Source: Clostridia bacterium (GTDB lineage Bacteria > Bacillota > Clostridia > Oscillospirales > Acutalibacteraceae). From it: a stretch of DNA of 64,000 nt. Position 1 is the stretch's first letter, and each line of letters starts with the position of its first letter. Below are positions 8,099 through 17,079 of this stretch, piece after piece. The DNA is taken from assembly GCA_017465505.1 (NCBI GenBank), contig JAFTWB010000023.1:25568-89567 (forward strand), read 5' to 3'. The notes under the pieces were generated by a model. It ran no database searches. It saw only the letters and a program-made list of their open reading frames with translations, and had not been told where the DNA came from. The position numbers and the translations under genes are program-made.

Positions 8099-11000
8099 TT
8101 AAGCGTCGATTGTGGAGATAGCTAAAGTTGTTTCCTCAAGAACGTCAAGCAAAACATTAACTGTGTCAAGGTTTGTAAAGAGGGACACGTTGTTCTCGGT
8201 TGCGTAGTGGCGAATCATATGGCCGTCGGAAGCTGAGCCCACAGAGCCAACCTCACGGGTGTTGATGATATAAGCGATATGACCCTGACGGATAGCCTCG
8301 GGGATTTCCTCACTGCCTTCGCTGATTTTCTGGAGAACGTGAGTGCGGATACCATTTTCGATAAGGAACTTTGCAGTACCCTCGGTAGCCTGAATATTGA
8401 AGCCTAAGTTATAGAAACGGCGGATTAAGGGCAAAGCCTCATCCTTGTCGGAATCTGCAATAGTTGCAAATACCGTGCCGTAATTCTGCAAGTGCATACC
8501 GCTTGCCTGAAGTGCCTTGAAGAGTGCACGGTTAAGCTTGTCGTCATAGCCGATTGCTTCACCTGTGGACTTCATCTCGGGAGAGAGGTAAGCGTCTAAG
8601 CCTCTGATTTTATTGAAGGAGAATACGGGAACCTTAACGTACCAACGCTTCTTCTCCTCGGGATAGATATCGAAGATACCCTGCTCCTTAAGGCTCTTGC
8701 CCATAATTACCTCTGTGGCAATATCTGCAAGGGAGTAACCTGTTGCTTTAGAGAGGAAAGGAACAGTACGGGAAGAACGGGGGTTAACCTCGATGATATA
8801 TACGTTGTCGTTTTCGTCAACAATGAACTGGATGTTGTAAAGACCAACAATGCCGATACCAAGACCCAACTGCTTGGCATACTGAAGGATGATACCCTTA
8901 ACCTTGTTGGAGATGGAGAATGTGGGATAAACGCTGATAGAGTCGCCTGAGTGAACACCTGTTCTTTCAACAAGCTCCATAATACCGGGAACGAAAACAT
9001 CTCTGCCGTCGCAAATAGCGTCAATCTCAACCTCTTTACCCTGAATATATTTGTCAACAAGAACAGGCTTGTCCTCGTCAATTTCAACGGCTGTCTTAAG
9101 GTAGGTTCTGAGCTGCTCCTCGGTTGTAACAATCTGCATTGCACGTCCGCCTAAAACAAAGCTGGGACGAACAAGTACAGGGAAGCCGATATTCTTTGCA
9201 GCGGCTACGCCGTCTTCGATATTTGTAACTGCCTTACCCTGAGGCTGAGGAATACCAAGGTCTGTGAGGATTTTCTCAAAGCTGTCGCGGTTTTCTGCCT
9301 TGTCGATAGCTTCGCAGTCAGTACCGATAATCTTAACACCTCTCTTCATAAGGGGTTCTGCAAGGTTAATGGCAGTCTGACCGCCCAGAGAAGCAATAAC
9401 ACCCTCGGGCTTTTCAAACTCGATGATGTTCATAACATCTTCGGGAGTAAGAGGCTCAAAGTAGAGCTTGTCAGCAGTTGTGTAGTCTGTGGAAACGGTT
9501 TCGGGGTTATTGTTGATGATAATAGCCTCGTAACCTGATTTTTTGATGGTTGTTACTGCGTGAACTGTGGAGTAGTCAAACTCAACACCCTGACCGATAC
9601 GGATAGGACCTGCACCCAGAACAACAATCTTCTTCTTATCTGTAAGCTTACTTGCGTTCTCGCCTGTGTAGGAAGAGTAGAAGTAAGGGATATATGCATT
9701 TGTGTGGCAGGTGTCAACCATTCTGTAAACAGGGAACATTGCCTTTTCTTTGCGGAAGTTGTAAACGTCGATTTCATTTACATTCCAGAGCTTTGCAACA
9801 AACTTATCGCCAAAGCCCATAACCTTAGCTTCCTTAAGGGTAGCCTCGTCCATAACATTTGCCTTGAGCTTTTCTTCCATAGCGATAATCTTAACGATAG
9901 ACTCAAGGAAGTAAGAGGTGATTTTTGTTACCTCGTGAAGCTTCTCAACGCTTTCGCCACGGCGTAAAAGCTCGGAAACACAGAAGATTGTGTCATCTTT
10001 GAAGAGGTCAAGGTAAGCATAAAGCTCTTCATTACTCATATCGTCAAACTTGGGAAGCCAGAAGTGGTAAGCACCTGTTTCAAGAGAACGGATAGACTTA
10101 AGCAGACACTCCTCAAGAGTTGAGCCGATACCCATAACCTCGCCTGTTGCCTTCATCTGAGTGCCAAGGATGTTGGAAGCATTTGCGAATTTATCAAAGG
10201 GGAAACGAGGAACTTTTGCAACTACATAGTCAAGGCTGGGCTCAAAAGCAGCAGTTGTGTTGGCAATCTGAATATCCTCAAGTGCCATACCAACAGCAAT
10301 TTTTGCAGTTACTCTTGCAATGGGGTAACCGCTTGCTTTGGAAGCAAGAGCAGATGAACGAGAAACTCGGGGGTTAACCTCAATAAGGAAGTACTCGCTT
10401 GTAGTGGGATTAAGAGCAAACTGAACGTTACAACCGCCCTCGATTTTAAGCTCTCTGATAATCTTGATAGCACTGTCGTTGAGCATTTTGAGGTCTTTGT
10501 CGTTGAGAGTAAGGATAGGAGCAACAACCAGAGAGTCACCTGTGTGAACACCAACGGGGTCGATGTTTTCCATACCGCAGATTGTGATTGCGTGATCCAT
10601 AGAGTCACGCATAACCTCAAACTCGATTTCCTTGTAGCCCTTTACGCTCTTTTCAATAAGAACCTGATGAACGGGAGAAAGCTTGAAAGCGTTGATACCG
10701 ATGTCAACAAGCTCCTGCTCGTTGTTTGCAAAGCCGCCGCCTGTACCGCCAAGGGTAAATGCAGGACGAAGAACTACAGGATAGCCGATTCTCTTTGCGG
10801 CTTCCTTTGCTTCTTCCAGATTATAAGTGATTTCAGAGGGAATTGTGGGCTCGCCGATACTTTCGCAAAGCTCTTTGAAGAGCTCTCTGTCCTCAGCTCT
10901 TTCAATAGACTTGCTGCTTGTACCCAAAAGCTCAACGCCGCACTCTTTTAAAACGCCTTTTTTCTCAAGCTGCATTGCAAGGTTAAGACCTGTCTGACCG

Positions 11001-11272
11001 CCGATACCGGGCACAATTGCGTCGGGACGCTCGTATCTTAAAATGCGAGCAATATACTCTAAAGTAAGGGGCTCCATATATACTTTGTCAGCAATGGATG
11101 TGTCTGTCATAATTGTAGCAGGGTTGGAGTTAACAAGAACTACCTCGTAGCCTTCCTCTTTAAGAGCAAGGCAAGCCTGTGTGCCTGCATAGTCAAACTC
11201 AGCTGCCTGACCGATAACGATAGGACCTGAGCCGATAATCATAATCTTCTTAATGTCTGTTCTTTTAGCCAT
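8099..11272 (-). CDS. carB: Carbamoyl-phosphate synthase large subunit
   Basis: 1057 residues, full length. It has two homologous ATP-grasp halves (the first starts MAKRTDIKKIMIIGSGPIVIG, the second IVVLGAGPIRIGQG near residue 555) and a C-terminal MGS-like allosteric domain. It makes carbamoyl phosphate from bicarbonate, ATP and ammonia; the ammonia comes from the glutaminase subunit CarA. No carA is present in the operon or anywhere in this window, so the partner must be encoded elsewhere. Confidence 0.97.
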   Translation of the reverse strand: MAKRTDIKKIMIIGSGPIVIGQAAEFDYAGTQACLALKEEGYEVVLVNSNPATIMTDTSIADKVYMEPLTLEYIARILRYERPDAIVPGIGGQTGLNLAMQLEKKGVLKECGVELLGTSSKSIERAEDRELFKELCESIGEPTIPSEITYNLEEAKEAAKRIGYPVVLRPAFTLGGTGGGFANNEQELVDIGINAFKLSPVHQVLIEKSVKGYKEIEFEVMRDSMDHAITICGMENIDPVGVHTGDSLVVAPILTLNDKDLKMLNDSAIKIIRELKIEGGCNVQFALNPTTSEYFLIEVNPRVSRSSALASKASGYPIARVTAKIAVGMALEDIQIANTTAAFEPSLDYVVAKVPRFPFDKFANASNILGTQMKATGEVMGIGSTLEECLLKSIRSLETGAYHFWLPKFDDMSNEELYAYLDLFKDDTIFCVSELLRRGESVEKLHEVTKITSYFLESIVKIIAMEEKLKANVMDEATLKEAKVMGFGDKFVAKLWNVNEIDVYNFRKEKAMFPVYRMVDTCHTNAYIPYFYSSYTGENASKLTDKKKIVVLGAGPIRIGQGVEFDYSTVHAVTTIKKSGYEAIIINNNPETVSTDYTTADKLYFEPLTPEDVMNIIEFEKPEGVIASLGGQTAINLAEPLMKRGVKIIGTDCEAIDKAENRDSFEKILTDLGIPQPQGKAVTNIEDGVAAAKNIGFPVLVRPSFVLGGRAMQIVTTEEQLRTYLKTAVEIDEDKPVLVDKYIQGKEVEIDAICDGRDVFVPGIMELVERTGVHSGDSISVYPTFSISNKVKGIILQYAKQLGLGIGIVGLYNIQFIVDENDNVYIIEVNPRSSRTVPFLSKATGYSLADIATEVIMGKSLKEQGIFDIYPEEKKRWYVKVPVFSFNKIRGLDAYLSPEMKSTGEAIGYDDKLNRALFKALQASGMHLQNYGTVFATIADSDKDEALPLIRRFYNLGFNIQATEGTAKFLIENGIRTHVLQKISEGSEEIPEAIRQGHIAYIINTREVGSVGSASDGHMIRHYATENNVSLFTNLDTVNVLLDVLEETTLAISTIDA

Positions 11273-11289
11273 TTTCTTTTACCTCCGTA

Positions 11290-12507
11290 TTATGCTTTAT
11301 AAGAAATCTTACCGTCACAGACAGTAAGCATACATTTGCCAAAGAGCTTTTCACCCTCAAAGGGAGTAGCAGTGCCTTTGGAAAGGAAGAAGTCCTTGTT
11401 AACAGTAATTTCTTCCTCGGTGTCCCAGATTGTAAAGTCATTTGTGAAAGGAATACCAAATCTTTCTCTGGGATTTATACACAAGAGCTCTACAAGTTTT
11501 TCAAGACTAAGTATGCCCTTTTTTACAAGTTTTGTGTAAAGAAGAGGAAAAGCAGTTTCGATTCCTGTAATTCCGAAAGGACTCAGAGCCAGTCCTCTGC
11601 CCTTTTCTTCTTCTCCGTGAGGTGCGTGGTCTGTAGCAATGCAATCAATTGTGCCGTCCAGCACACCTTCAAGCAAAGCCTCTTTATCACTCTTTGAACG
11701 CAGAGGCGGATTCATTTTGAATCTGCCGTGCTCCTGTAAATCCATATCGTCTAAGATAAGGTAGTGAGGCCCTGTTTCGCAGGTAATGTTAACACCCTGG
11801 GCTTTTGCCTTGCGGATTAAGTCAACACTTTCTTTGGCGGAAATGTGGCAGACGTGATATTTACAGCCGATTTCCTTACAGAGCTTGATGTCACGCTCTA
11901 TTTGTTTGTACTCACTCTCTGAGCAGATACCTTTATGATTATTTAACTTAGCATATTCGCCGTCGTGAATGTAACCGCCAAATAAAAGGTCGTTTACTTC
12001 ACAGTGGGCAACTATCATTTTATCAAGAGATTTTGCTTTTTTCATAGCTGAGGCCATCATCTCGTCACTCTGCACACCTCTGCCGTCGTCAGAAAAAGCA
12101 ATGCACTTTGAAGCGAGAGCCTCCATATCAACCAGCTCTTCTCCAATCTCACCGACTGTAATAGAAGCGTAAGGATGAACCTTGATAACTGCGTCTTTGT
12201 CTATTATGTCCTGCTGAGCCTTGATGTGCTCAAGTGAGTCAGGCACAGGATTGAGGTTAGGCATTGTGCAGACGTCGGTGTAACCGCCGTGAGCCGAAGC
12301 CTTACTACCCGTTTTTATGGTTTCTTTATAAGAAAAACCCGGCTCACGAAAATGCACGTGCACATCGCAAAAACCGGGAAATATAACATAACGGGGAGAA
12401 TTATAAACACTGAGAGTAGGGTTCTCATTTAAGAAAGCAGAAACAAAAGCACCGAGCTCAGGGTACTTGTCAATGCCGAATATTTTAGCTTTCAGAAGCT
12501 CTTTCAT
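11290..12507 (-). CDS. pyrC: Dihydroorotase
   Basis: 405 residues from the ATG that follows AAAGGAG (start MKELLKAKIFG); a longer reading frame extends upstream into the attenuator and is not used. The zinc-binding DVHVHFREPG is at residues 48-57, with HCEVND, CHISAK and the late ATDHAPH motif. Class I dihydroorotase, cyclising carbamoyl aspartate to dihydroorotate. First gene of the pyr operon, directly behind the leader. Confidence 0.96.
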   Translation of the reverse strand: MKELLKAKIFGIDKYPELGAFVSAFLNENPTLSVYNSPRYVIFPGFCDVHVHFREPGFSYKETIKTGSKASAHGGYTDVCTMPNLNPVPDSLEHIKAQQDIIDKDAVIKVHPYASITVGEIGEELVDMEALASKCIAFSDDGRGVQSDEMMASAMKKAKSLDKMIVAHCEVNDLLFGGYIHDGEYAKLNNHKGICSESEYKQIERDIKLCKEIGCKYHVCHISAKESVDLIRKAKAQGVNITCETGPHYLILDDMDLQEHGRFKMNPPLRSKSDKEALLEGVLDGTIDCIATDHAPHGEEEKGRGLALSPFGITGIETAFPLLYTKLVKKGILSLEKLVELLCINPRERFGIPFTNDFTIWDTEEEITVNKDFFLSKGTATPFEGEKLFGKCMLTVCDGKISYKA

Positions 12508-12531
12508 AACTTCTCCTTTCTGAGATTTGGC

Positions 12532-12567
12532 AAAAAGAAAAGCCTTGCCATACAAAACGGCAAGGCT
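12532..12567 (-). terminator. pyr leader attenuator terminator
   Basis: Perfect 9-bp hairpin AGCCTTGCC / GGCAAGGCT (12559-12567 with 12541-12549) followed on the minus strand by TTTCTTTTTG, only 25 bases before the pyrC start. The 5' arm (CTTGCCG, 12558-12564) is also complementary to CGGCAAG at 12622-12628, giving a competing antiterminator. Confidence 0.85.
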
Positions 12568-12616
12568 GAATATACCACAAAACCGACGTACTGCTACGTC
12601 AAGAGATAAATATTCT

Positions 12617-12656
12617 GCAATCTTGCCGATCTCTCTGTATCGTCTTAAAGATTTGC
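12617..12656 (-). promoter_or_regulatory. PyrR binding loop / anti-antiterminator of the pyr operon
   Basis: At the very 5' end of the transcript a lower stem GCAAATCTT/AAGATTGC, a purine-rich internal loop (TAAGA), an upper stem CGAT/ATCG and a loop containing CAGAGAG reproduce the architecture and the CNGNGAG loop of known PyrR binding sites. Part of its 3' side (CGGCAAG) is also the antiterminator arm, so PyrR-UMP binding would favour the terminator. No pyrR gene is in the window. Confidence 0.8.
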
Positions 12657-12663
12657 TGAAAAT

Positions 12664-12692
12664 ATTCTATCACCAAGCAAGAAGTTTGTCAA
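12664..12692 (-). promoter_or_regulatory. Promoter of the pyr operon
   Basis: Minus strand TTGACA (12687-12692), 17-base spacer, TAGAAT (12664-12669). Predicted start near 12657, immediately before the PyrR binding loop. Confidence 0.85.
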
Positions 12693-12804
12693 GCAAAATA
12701 CAGTTATTTTAGCCAAATAATTTGTGATTTTTTTGTTTATTTCACTAAAGGAAAAATTTCTATTTGAATGTTGCATTATGGGTTTACGGTAGGGCGATTT
12801 ATAA

Positions 12805-12955
12805 ATATTCAAACTATAATCGCACACGCAGTGTGCCACCGAAACGTTTGCGTCAGCAAACATATCGCACCGACGAAGTCGGTATATCGCATTTGCCGAG
12901 GCAAATATATCACATTGCGTAAGCAATATATCACTTCATTTGTGTCAGCAAATGA
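12805..12955. repeat. Hairpin array with constant atatcgc/atatcac spacer
   Basis: Five or six palindromes with unrelated arms (GTTTG-cgtca-GCAAAC, ACCGAC-gaa-GTCGGT, ATTTGCC-ga-GGCAAAT, ATTGC-gtaa-GCAAT, TCATTTG-tgtcag-CAAATGA) are separated by atatcgc or atatcac. The spacer is the reverse complement of the gcgatat/gtgatat spacer of the other two arrays, so this array is in the opposite orientation. It lies between the pyr promoter and the end of the aminopeptidase gene; the 12700-12800 stretch holds nothing else that I can identify. Confidence 0.8.
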
Positions 12956-14179
12956 TTAAAACGCCCAGTTACCGTTTACAAAGAGAGGTGTTTCCTTGCC
13001 TGAGTTATCTATGCCTATAACAGAAAGGTCCTCTGCACCAATCATAAAGTCAACGTGGATAATGGAATCGTTGCAGCCCTTTTCTACGCACTCTTCAAAG
13101 GTCATTTCCTCAAAGCCGGGAATACACTCGCTATAGCCTGCACCAAGTGCAAGGTGACAAGAGGCGTTTTCATCAAAGAGAGTGTTATAGTAAAGGATAC
13201 CTGAATTATTTATGGGAGAATCAAAAGGCACCAAAGCACATTCTCCAAGATAGCCTGCATTTTCATCCATAGAAAGGAGCTTGCCAAGCAAAGCTTCGTT
13301 TTTCTCGGCAGTATACTCAACTGCCTTGCCGTCTTTGAAAGTGATTGTAAAGTTTTCGATAAGCTGGGATTCATAGGAAAGCGGCATTGTAGAAACCACC
13401 TTGCCCTCGGCCTTGCCCTTCATAGGAGTGATAAACACTTCTTCAGAAGGGATATTTGCGTTAAACATAACGCCCTTGGTTGTACCGCCTGCACCGCCTA
13501 CAAAACGAGCATTGGGAATGATACCTACTTTGAAATCCGTGCCGTTTGAGGACTTGTAACGAAGCTCAGAAATACCCAGAGAATTAAGGTATTCACATCT
13601 TTTGGCGATGTTTTCGTTGTGCTCTTCCCACTGAGCTATGGGGTCTGTGTCTGCTCGGCTTGCTGAAAGAATTGCCTGCCAGAGCTTTTCAACTGCAACA
13701 GATTTTCTGTCCTTGGGGAAAAGCTTTTTAGCCCACTTTTCACCGGGAACTGCGGCGATACACCACTGATATTTGTTTTCCATTCTGTCACGATAAGGCT
13801 TGAACGCCTTGCGTCTTACCTGAGAAGCCTTGGTGTATTTGTCCATATTTACGCCCTTGAGTCCGTCGGGGTCGTCGGAAAGAATAACAATTCTCGCAGG
13901 GAGAGTATCCTCCTGGTGCTGCATTTTTGCAAGCTCCCACTCCTGAACGGATGAAAGATTCTTAAGGGTCTGATGTCTTACGTTAAGCTTTGTCAAGGGC
14001 TGATGACTCCATCTTACATCAACAGAGGAAGCACCTGCTTTGTAGCACTCATCAACAAGAAGCTCTATAAACTTAGGCTGGTCAAGCTCTGCCTCAATAA
14101 TAACAGGCTGGCCTTTCTGGATATTTACACCCTTACGGGCAATTAAATGTGCATAAGCACGAAGCTTTGAAATCTGCAT
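12956..14179 (-). CDS. M29 family metallo-aminopeptidase (AmpS/PepS type)
   Basis: 407 residues from the ATG (MQISKLRAYAHLIARKG) after a GGAGG site. The N-terminus, the HLALGAGYSE block and the late IIHVDFMIGAEDLSVIG block are characteristic of the thermophilic aminopeptidase (M29) family, whose members use two metal ions to remove N-terminal residues from peptides in the cytoplasm; no signal peptide is visible. Family length is about 410, so it is complete. It stands alone between the palindrome array and a 245-base gap that has no other gene. Confidence 0.9.
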   Translation of the reverse strand: MQISKLRAYAHLIARKGVNIQKGQPVIIEAELDQPKFIELLVDECYKAGASSVDVRWSHQPLTKLNVRHQTLKNLSSVQEWELAKMQHQEDTLPARIVILSDDPDGLKGVNMDKYTKASQVRRKAFKPYRDRMENKYQWCIAAVPGEKWAKKLFPKDRKSVAVEKLWQAILSASRADTDPIAQWEEHNENIAKRCEYLNSLGISELRYKSSNGTDFKVGIIPNARFVGGAGGTTKGVMFNANIPSEEVFITPMKGKAEGKVVSTMPLSYESQLIENFTITFKDGKAVEYTAEKNEALLGKLLSMDENAGYLGECALVPFDSPINNSGILYYNTLFDENASCHLALGAGYSECIPGFEEMTFEECVEKGCNDSIIHVDFMIGAEDLSVIGIDNSGKETPLFVNGNWAF

Positions 14180-14406
14180 AAAATAACCTCCAATCAATAT
14201 ATTTTAATTTTAACACAATAGCACGAAATACTCAACAAAAAGATAATTTTCAGAAATTTTTTTCTCTTCATCCCTAAAAACAATCACTTATCCCAAAAAG
14301 TTGAAATAAAAATAAAGGTGCAGTATAGTAGGCTCAGCGGACAAAAATAAGAACTTTTTCATAATTTCTCCAAAAAATTAAGGTATAAAAAATAGGACTA
14401 AAGAAA

Positions 14407-14435
14407 ATCGACAAGGTTTTGAGCCTTGTCGATTT
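14407..14435. terminator. Terminator after the secreted protein gene
   Basis: 11-bp perfect hairpin AATCGACAAGG / CCTTGTCGATT with A/T runs on both sides, so it could act in both directions. On the minus strand it lies 7 bases after the upstream gene's stop codon. Confidence 0.85.
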
Positions 14436-14442
14436 TTTCGTT

Positions 14443-15882
14443 TTACGGGTTGTTTGAATATGTATTTTCAGAAGTTTTATAGCTGTTGTTGCCATCGGAA
14501 TAAGCTCCGTTTTTTAGGCACTTATAGTTATTTGTAAGGCTGTATTCGGTGTGGCACACAGACTGACCGAAAAAGCTTGGGGTTACTTTTGTTGTGCTTG
14601 TGTTAAAGCTTTTCATCTTTGTTGCTTCATCACTTAACACATCGCCATTGAGCACATAGAAAGGCGTAAAGACAAGCTCGCCGTTTTCTGCTTTAACAGA
14701 AGCATTTTTGTAAAAAGCGGGAGTCTGAGCTATGGCAGAGTCATAGTTTGTGTTGCACCTGAGGGTAAAGGTGTTATTACCCGTTGATTTTACTGAGGCA
14801 GAATCGTTGCGAAGGTACATATCCAGCTTTGTTTTTGCGTAAATATGGCCGTCGTTTAAGACAATATCAGAGTCAAAAAACTCCTCGGAGTCTTCCGAAA
14901 ACTCTGTTAAAAGGTCTGTGTATTTACAGGAATATGTTTTGAAGTACTTATTGCACTGCTCCTCGGTTTCGTAGCCCTCTGCTCCCTGCTCGTTGAGAGA
15001 AGTGTAATACCGGGCTCGCTGAGCAAGAAAATCCTGATGCATCATAAGAAGAACAGTGATTTTGTTAAACTGACGCCCTGCGGCATTGTCCACAAAATCA
15101 GCCTGCTCACTGCTGAAAGGAAAGGCATAGTAGGCATACAAGGCGGCTTTGTCAATAAATCTGTCTCCGTAAAGCTCTTTGTTTTCCATACAGTCCAGCA
15201 AATCCTCTACTCCGTCACAGAAAAGCACGTCGAGGGTGTCTGTGGTGTACATAACATTATCGTAGTATTTGTTTCTGTCGCCATCTGCGTTGGTGTATTT
15301 AAAACTGCAATGCTTTGCACACACATCTCTGAGCGTATTGAGATAAATCTGATGAAAATCCTCAATGGTTTTGCCCTGTGGCAGACTTTTATAATCACTG
15401 GAGTAAGCCAGATAATCGGTGTATTTTTCGAAAAGATTGTTGAGGTCGTTATTTTTTATAATCACCTCAACCTGATTGTACCAGGCAGTTTCAACATTTT
15501 GAGCGGCAGATTTAATAATCTCGGCATTCTGAAGTGACTGGATGTCTGTTGTAATGTTTTTAACGTCCGTAGTTGTGCTGAGAATTTCGTTGCAGGTAGC
15601 CTGAATAGCCGAGAGTTTTTCGCCCTGGTCGCTGCTTCCCAAAAGCCACTTGTTAATAAAGGATGTGCAATCCTTAATGGTTTCGTTGCCTGTTGCCTCG
15701 CTCATTTTGCTTAAAATTGTAGCCGTGGCTGACATTCCTCTGGCGTAAAACTGGTTAACTCCGTACTTTGCCAAAGAATCGCCGTCAAAATACGCCGCAG
15801 AGGCTGGGGTTGCTGAAACAGCAAGCACTGAAATCAGCAAAGAAATCAGAACTGCTGCTGAAATAATTCTTTTAATTTTCAT
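14443..15882 (-). CDS. Secreted protein of unknown function
   Basis: 479 residues. It starts with a clear signal peptide (MKIKRIIS, hydrophobic core, cleavage likely after TPASA near residue 29). The mature part has no dockerin, no membrane anchor and no motif that I recognise; it is rich in Tyr, Asp and Asn, has about a dozen scattered cysteines, and a predicted helical N-terminal half (the segment around residues 60-140 has heptad-like spacing and could form a coiled coil). The C-terminus (SENTYSNNP) is low in complexity. ATG follows GGAGGAAG. It is monocistronic, with its own terminator. Function is not assigned. Confidence 0.8.
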   Translation of the reverse strand: MKIKRIISAAVLISLLISVLAVSATPASAAYFDGDSLAKYGVNQFYARGMSATATILSKMSEATGNETIKDCTSFINKWLLGSSDQGEKLSAIQATCNEILSTTTDVKNITTDIQSLQNAEIIKSAAQNVETAWYNQVEVIIKNNDLNNLFEKYTDYLAYSSDYKSLPQGKTIEDFHQIYLNTLRDVCAKHCSFKYTNADGDRNKYYDNVMYTTDTLDVLFCDGVEDLLDCMENKELYGDRFIDKAALYAYYAFPFSSEQADFVDNAAGRQFNKITVLLMMHQDFLAQRARYYTSLNEQGAEGYETEEQCNKYFKTYSCKYTDLLTEFSEDSEEFFDSDIVLNDGHIYAKTKLDMYLRNDSASVKSTGNNTFTLRCNTNYDSAIAQTPAFYKNASVKAENGELVFTPFYVLNGDVLSDEATKMKSFNTSTTKVTPSFFGQSVCHTEYSLTNNYKCLKNGAYSDGNNSYKTSENTYSNNP

Positions 15883-16004
15883 ATATCTTCCTCCGATGAA
15901 ATCATCTTGAGGACAAGGATATTATATAATTGTAAAATTTATAAGCCGATTATTGTAAAATATATGTAAAATATTTCTCAAATCCACTTAAAATGGGCTG
16001 AGTA

Positions 16005-16032
16005 TTGAAATTCTCCTATACAGTGCTATAAT
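16005..16032 (+). promoter_or_regulatory. Promoter of the metallophosphatase gene
   Basis: TTGAAA, 16-base spacer, TATAAT; about 30 bases before the ATG. Confidence 0.75.
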
Positions 16033-16060
16033 AAATAAAGTTCTATGATGAGGTATTGCT

Positions 16061-16783
16061 ATGAAATATATTATATCTGACATACACGGATGTTTTGATG
16101 AGTATAAAATGCTTCTGGAGGAGTTGGCTCTTACCCAAAAGGATGAGGTTTTTATCCTGGGAGATTCAACAGACAGAGGAAAAGAACCTATAAAGGTACT
16201 TAAAGACATTATGAACAGGAGTAATTTTACATATATTCTTGGAAATCACGACGTAATGATGTTGGAGTGTCTATCCTTTTTGACTAAAGAAATTACAGAG
16301 GAAAGCATTAAAGCCTTAGAGAAAAACGAAAGACTGCATATGGCTTTCGGAGATTGGATGAATAACGGCGGCGAAATAACACTTCAAAAATTCTTGGAAC
16401 TTGAACGCTTTGAACAAGAGGATATACTGTCATTTCTTAAGGAATCTATGGCATACGAAACCATTGAGTACAATAATAAGCTTTATATTCTTGTACATTC
16501 GGGACTGGGAAATTTCTCCCCTGAAAAGGAATTGGACGAATATTCAATAGAGGATTTTATTTTCGAGAGAACTGACTACAAAAGGAACTACTTTAACAGC
16601 GACAGAATTTTCCTGGTTACCGGTCACACTCCCGTGCAGACGTTTCGTGAGGATAAATTGCCCATCGTTTATACCGAGAATAACCACATTGCTGTTGATT
16701 GCGGATGTGTCTTTGGAGGAAGGCTTGCCGCTTACTGCATAGAAACAGGCGAAAGCACTTATGTGAATTATTTAAAATCATAA
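16061..16783 (+). CDS. Metallophosphoesterase, serine/threonine protein phosphatase-like
   Basis: 240 residues. All motifs of the PPP-type calcineurin fold are visible: DIHG (Asp7, His9), GDSTDRG (Asp35, Asp38), GNHD (Asn62, His63, Asp64), VHSG and GHTP. Enzymes of this family include bacterial PrpA/PrpB phosphatases and diadenosine tetraphosphatases; the sequence does not tell which substrate applies. TGAGGTA precedes the ATG. One of few plus-strand genes in this half of the window, with its own promoter and terminator. Confidence 0.88.
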   Translation: MKYIISDIHGCFDEYKMLLEELALTQKDEVFILGDSTDRGKEPIKVLKDIMNRSNFTYILGNHDVMMLECLSFLTKEITEESIKALEKNERLHMAFGDWMNNGGEITLQKFLELERFEQEDILSFLKESMAYETIEYNNKLYILVHSGLGNFSPEKELDEYSIEDFIFERTDYKRNYFNSDRIFLVTGHTPVQTFREDKLPIVYTENNHIAVDCGCVFGGRLAAYCIETGESTYVNYLKS

Positions 16784-16790
16784 AACTCAA

Positions 16791-16822
16791 GACCACTTAC
16801 CGCTTTGGTAGGTGGTCTTTTT
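16791..16822 (+). terminator. Terminator of the metallophosphatase gene
   Basis: Hairpin GACCACTTACC / GGTAGGTGGTC (one A/G mismatch region) followed by TTTTT, 8 bases after the stop codon. From here to 16950 I see no gene or structured element. Confidence 0.85.
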
Positions 16823-16954
16823 GTATGCTTAGATATATTTGATTTTTACACAACGCTTTTCAGCTTAAGAGATTTTCAGAACTATATAATTAAACATTAC
16901 AAAACCCAAGGCTGAAGTTTAGTGAAGAGTGAAAAAAGGGAAGCTGAAAAAATA

Positions 16955-16990
16955 AAAATCGACATCCTTCTATTGCAGAATGTCGATTTT
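16955..16990 (-). terminator. Terminator of the tRNA-Arg transcript
   Basis: 11-bp hairpin AAAATCGACAT / ATGTCGATTTT directly after the CCA end of the tRNA, followed on the minus strand by a TATTTTTT run. Confidence 0.85.
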
Positions 16991-17065
16991 TGGCACCCTC
17001 TACCGGAATCGAACCGATATCTAAGTCTTAGGAGGACCTTGTTCTATCCGTTGAACTAAGAGGGC
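16991..17065 (-). tRNA. trnR: tRNA-Arg, anticodon CCT
   Basis: The minus strand folds into a complete cloverleaf: acceptor GCCCTCT/AGAGGGT (first pair G-U), anticodon stem AGGTC/GACTT with loop CTCCTAA, T arm ATCGG-TTCGATT-CCGGT, discriminator G and an encoded CCA. The anticodon CCT (17030-17032 on the plus strand as agg) reads AGG arginine codons. Confidence 0.96.
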
Positions 17066-17079
17066 ATATTCGTTTTCAA

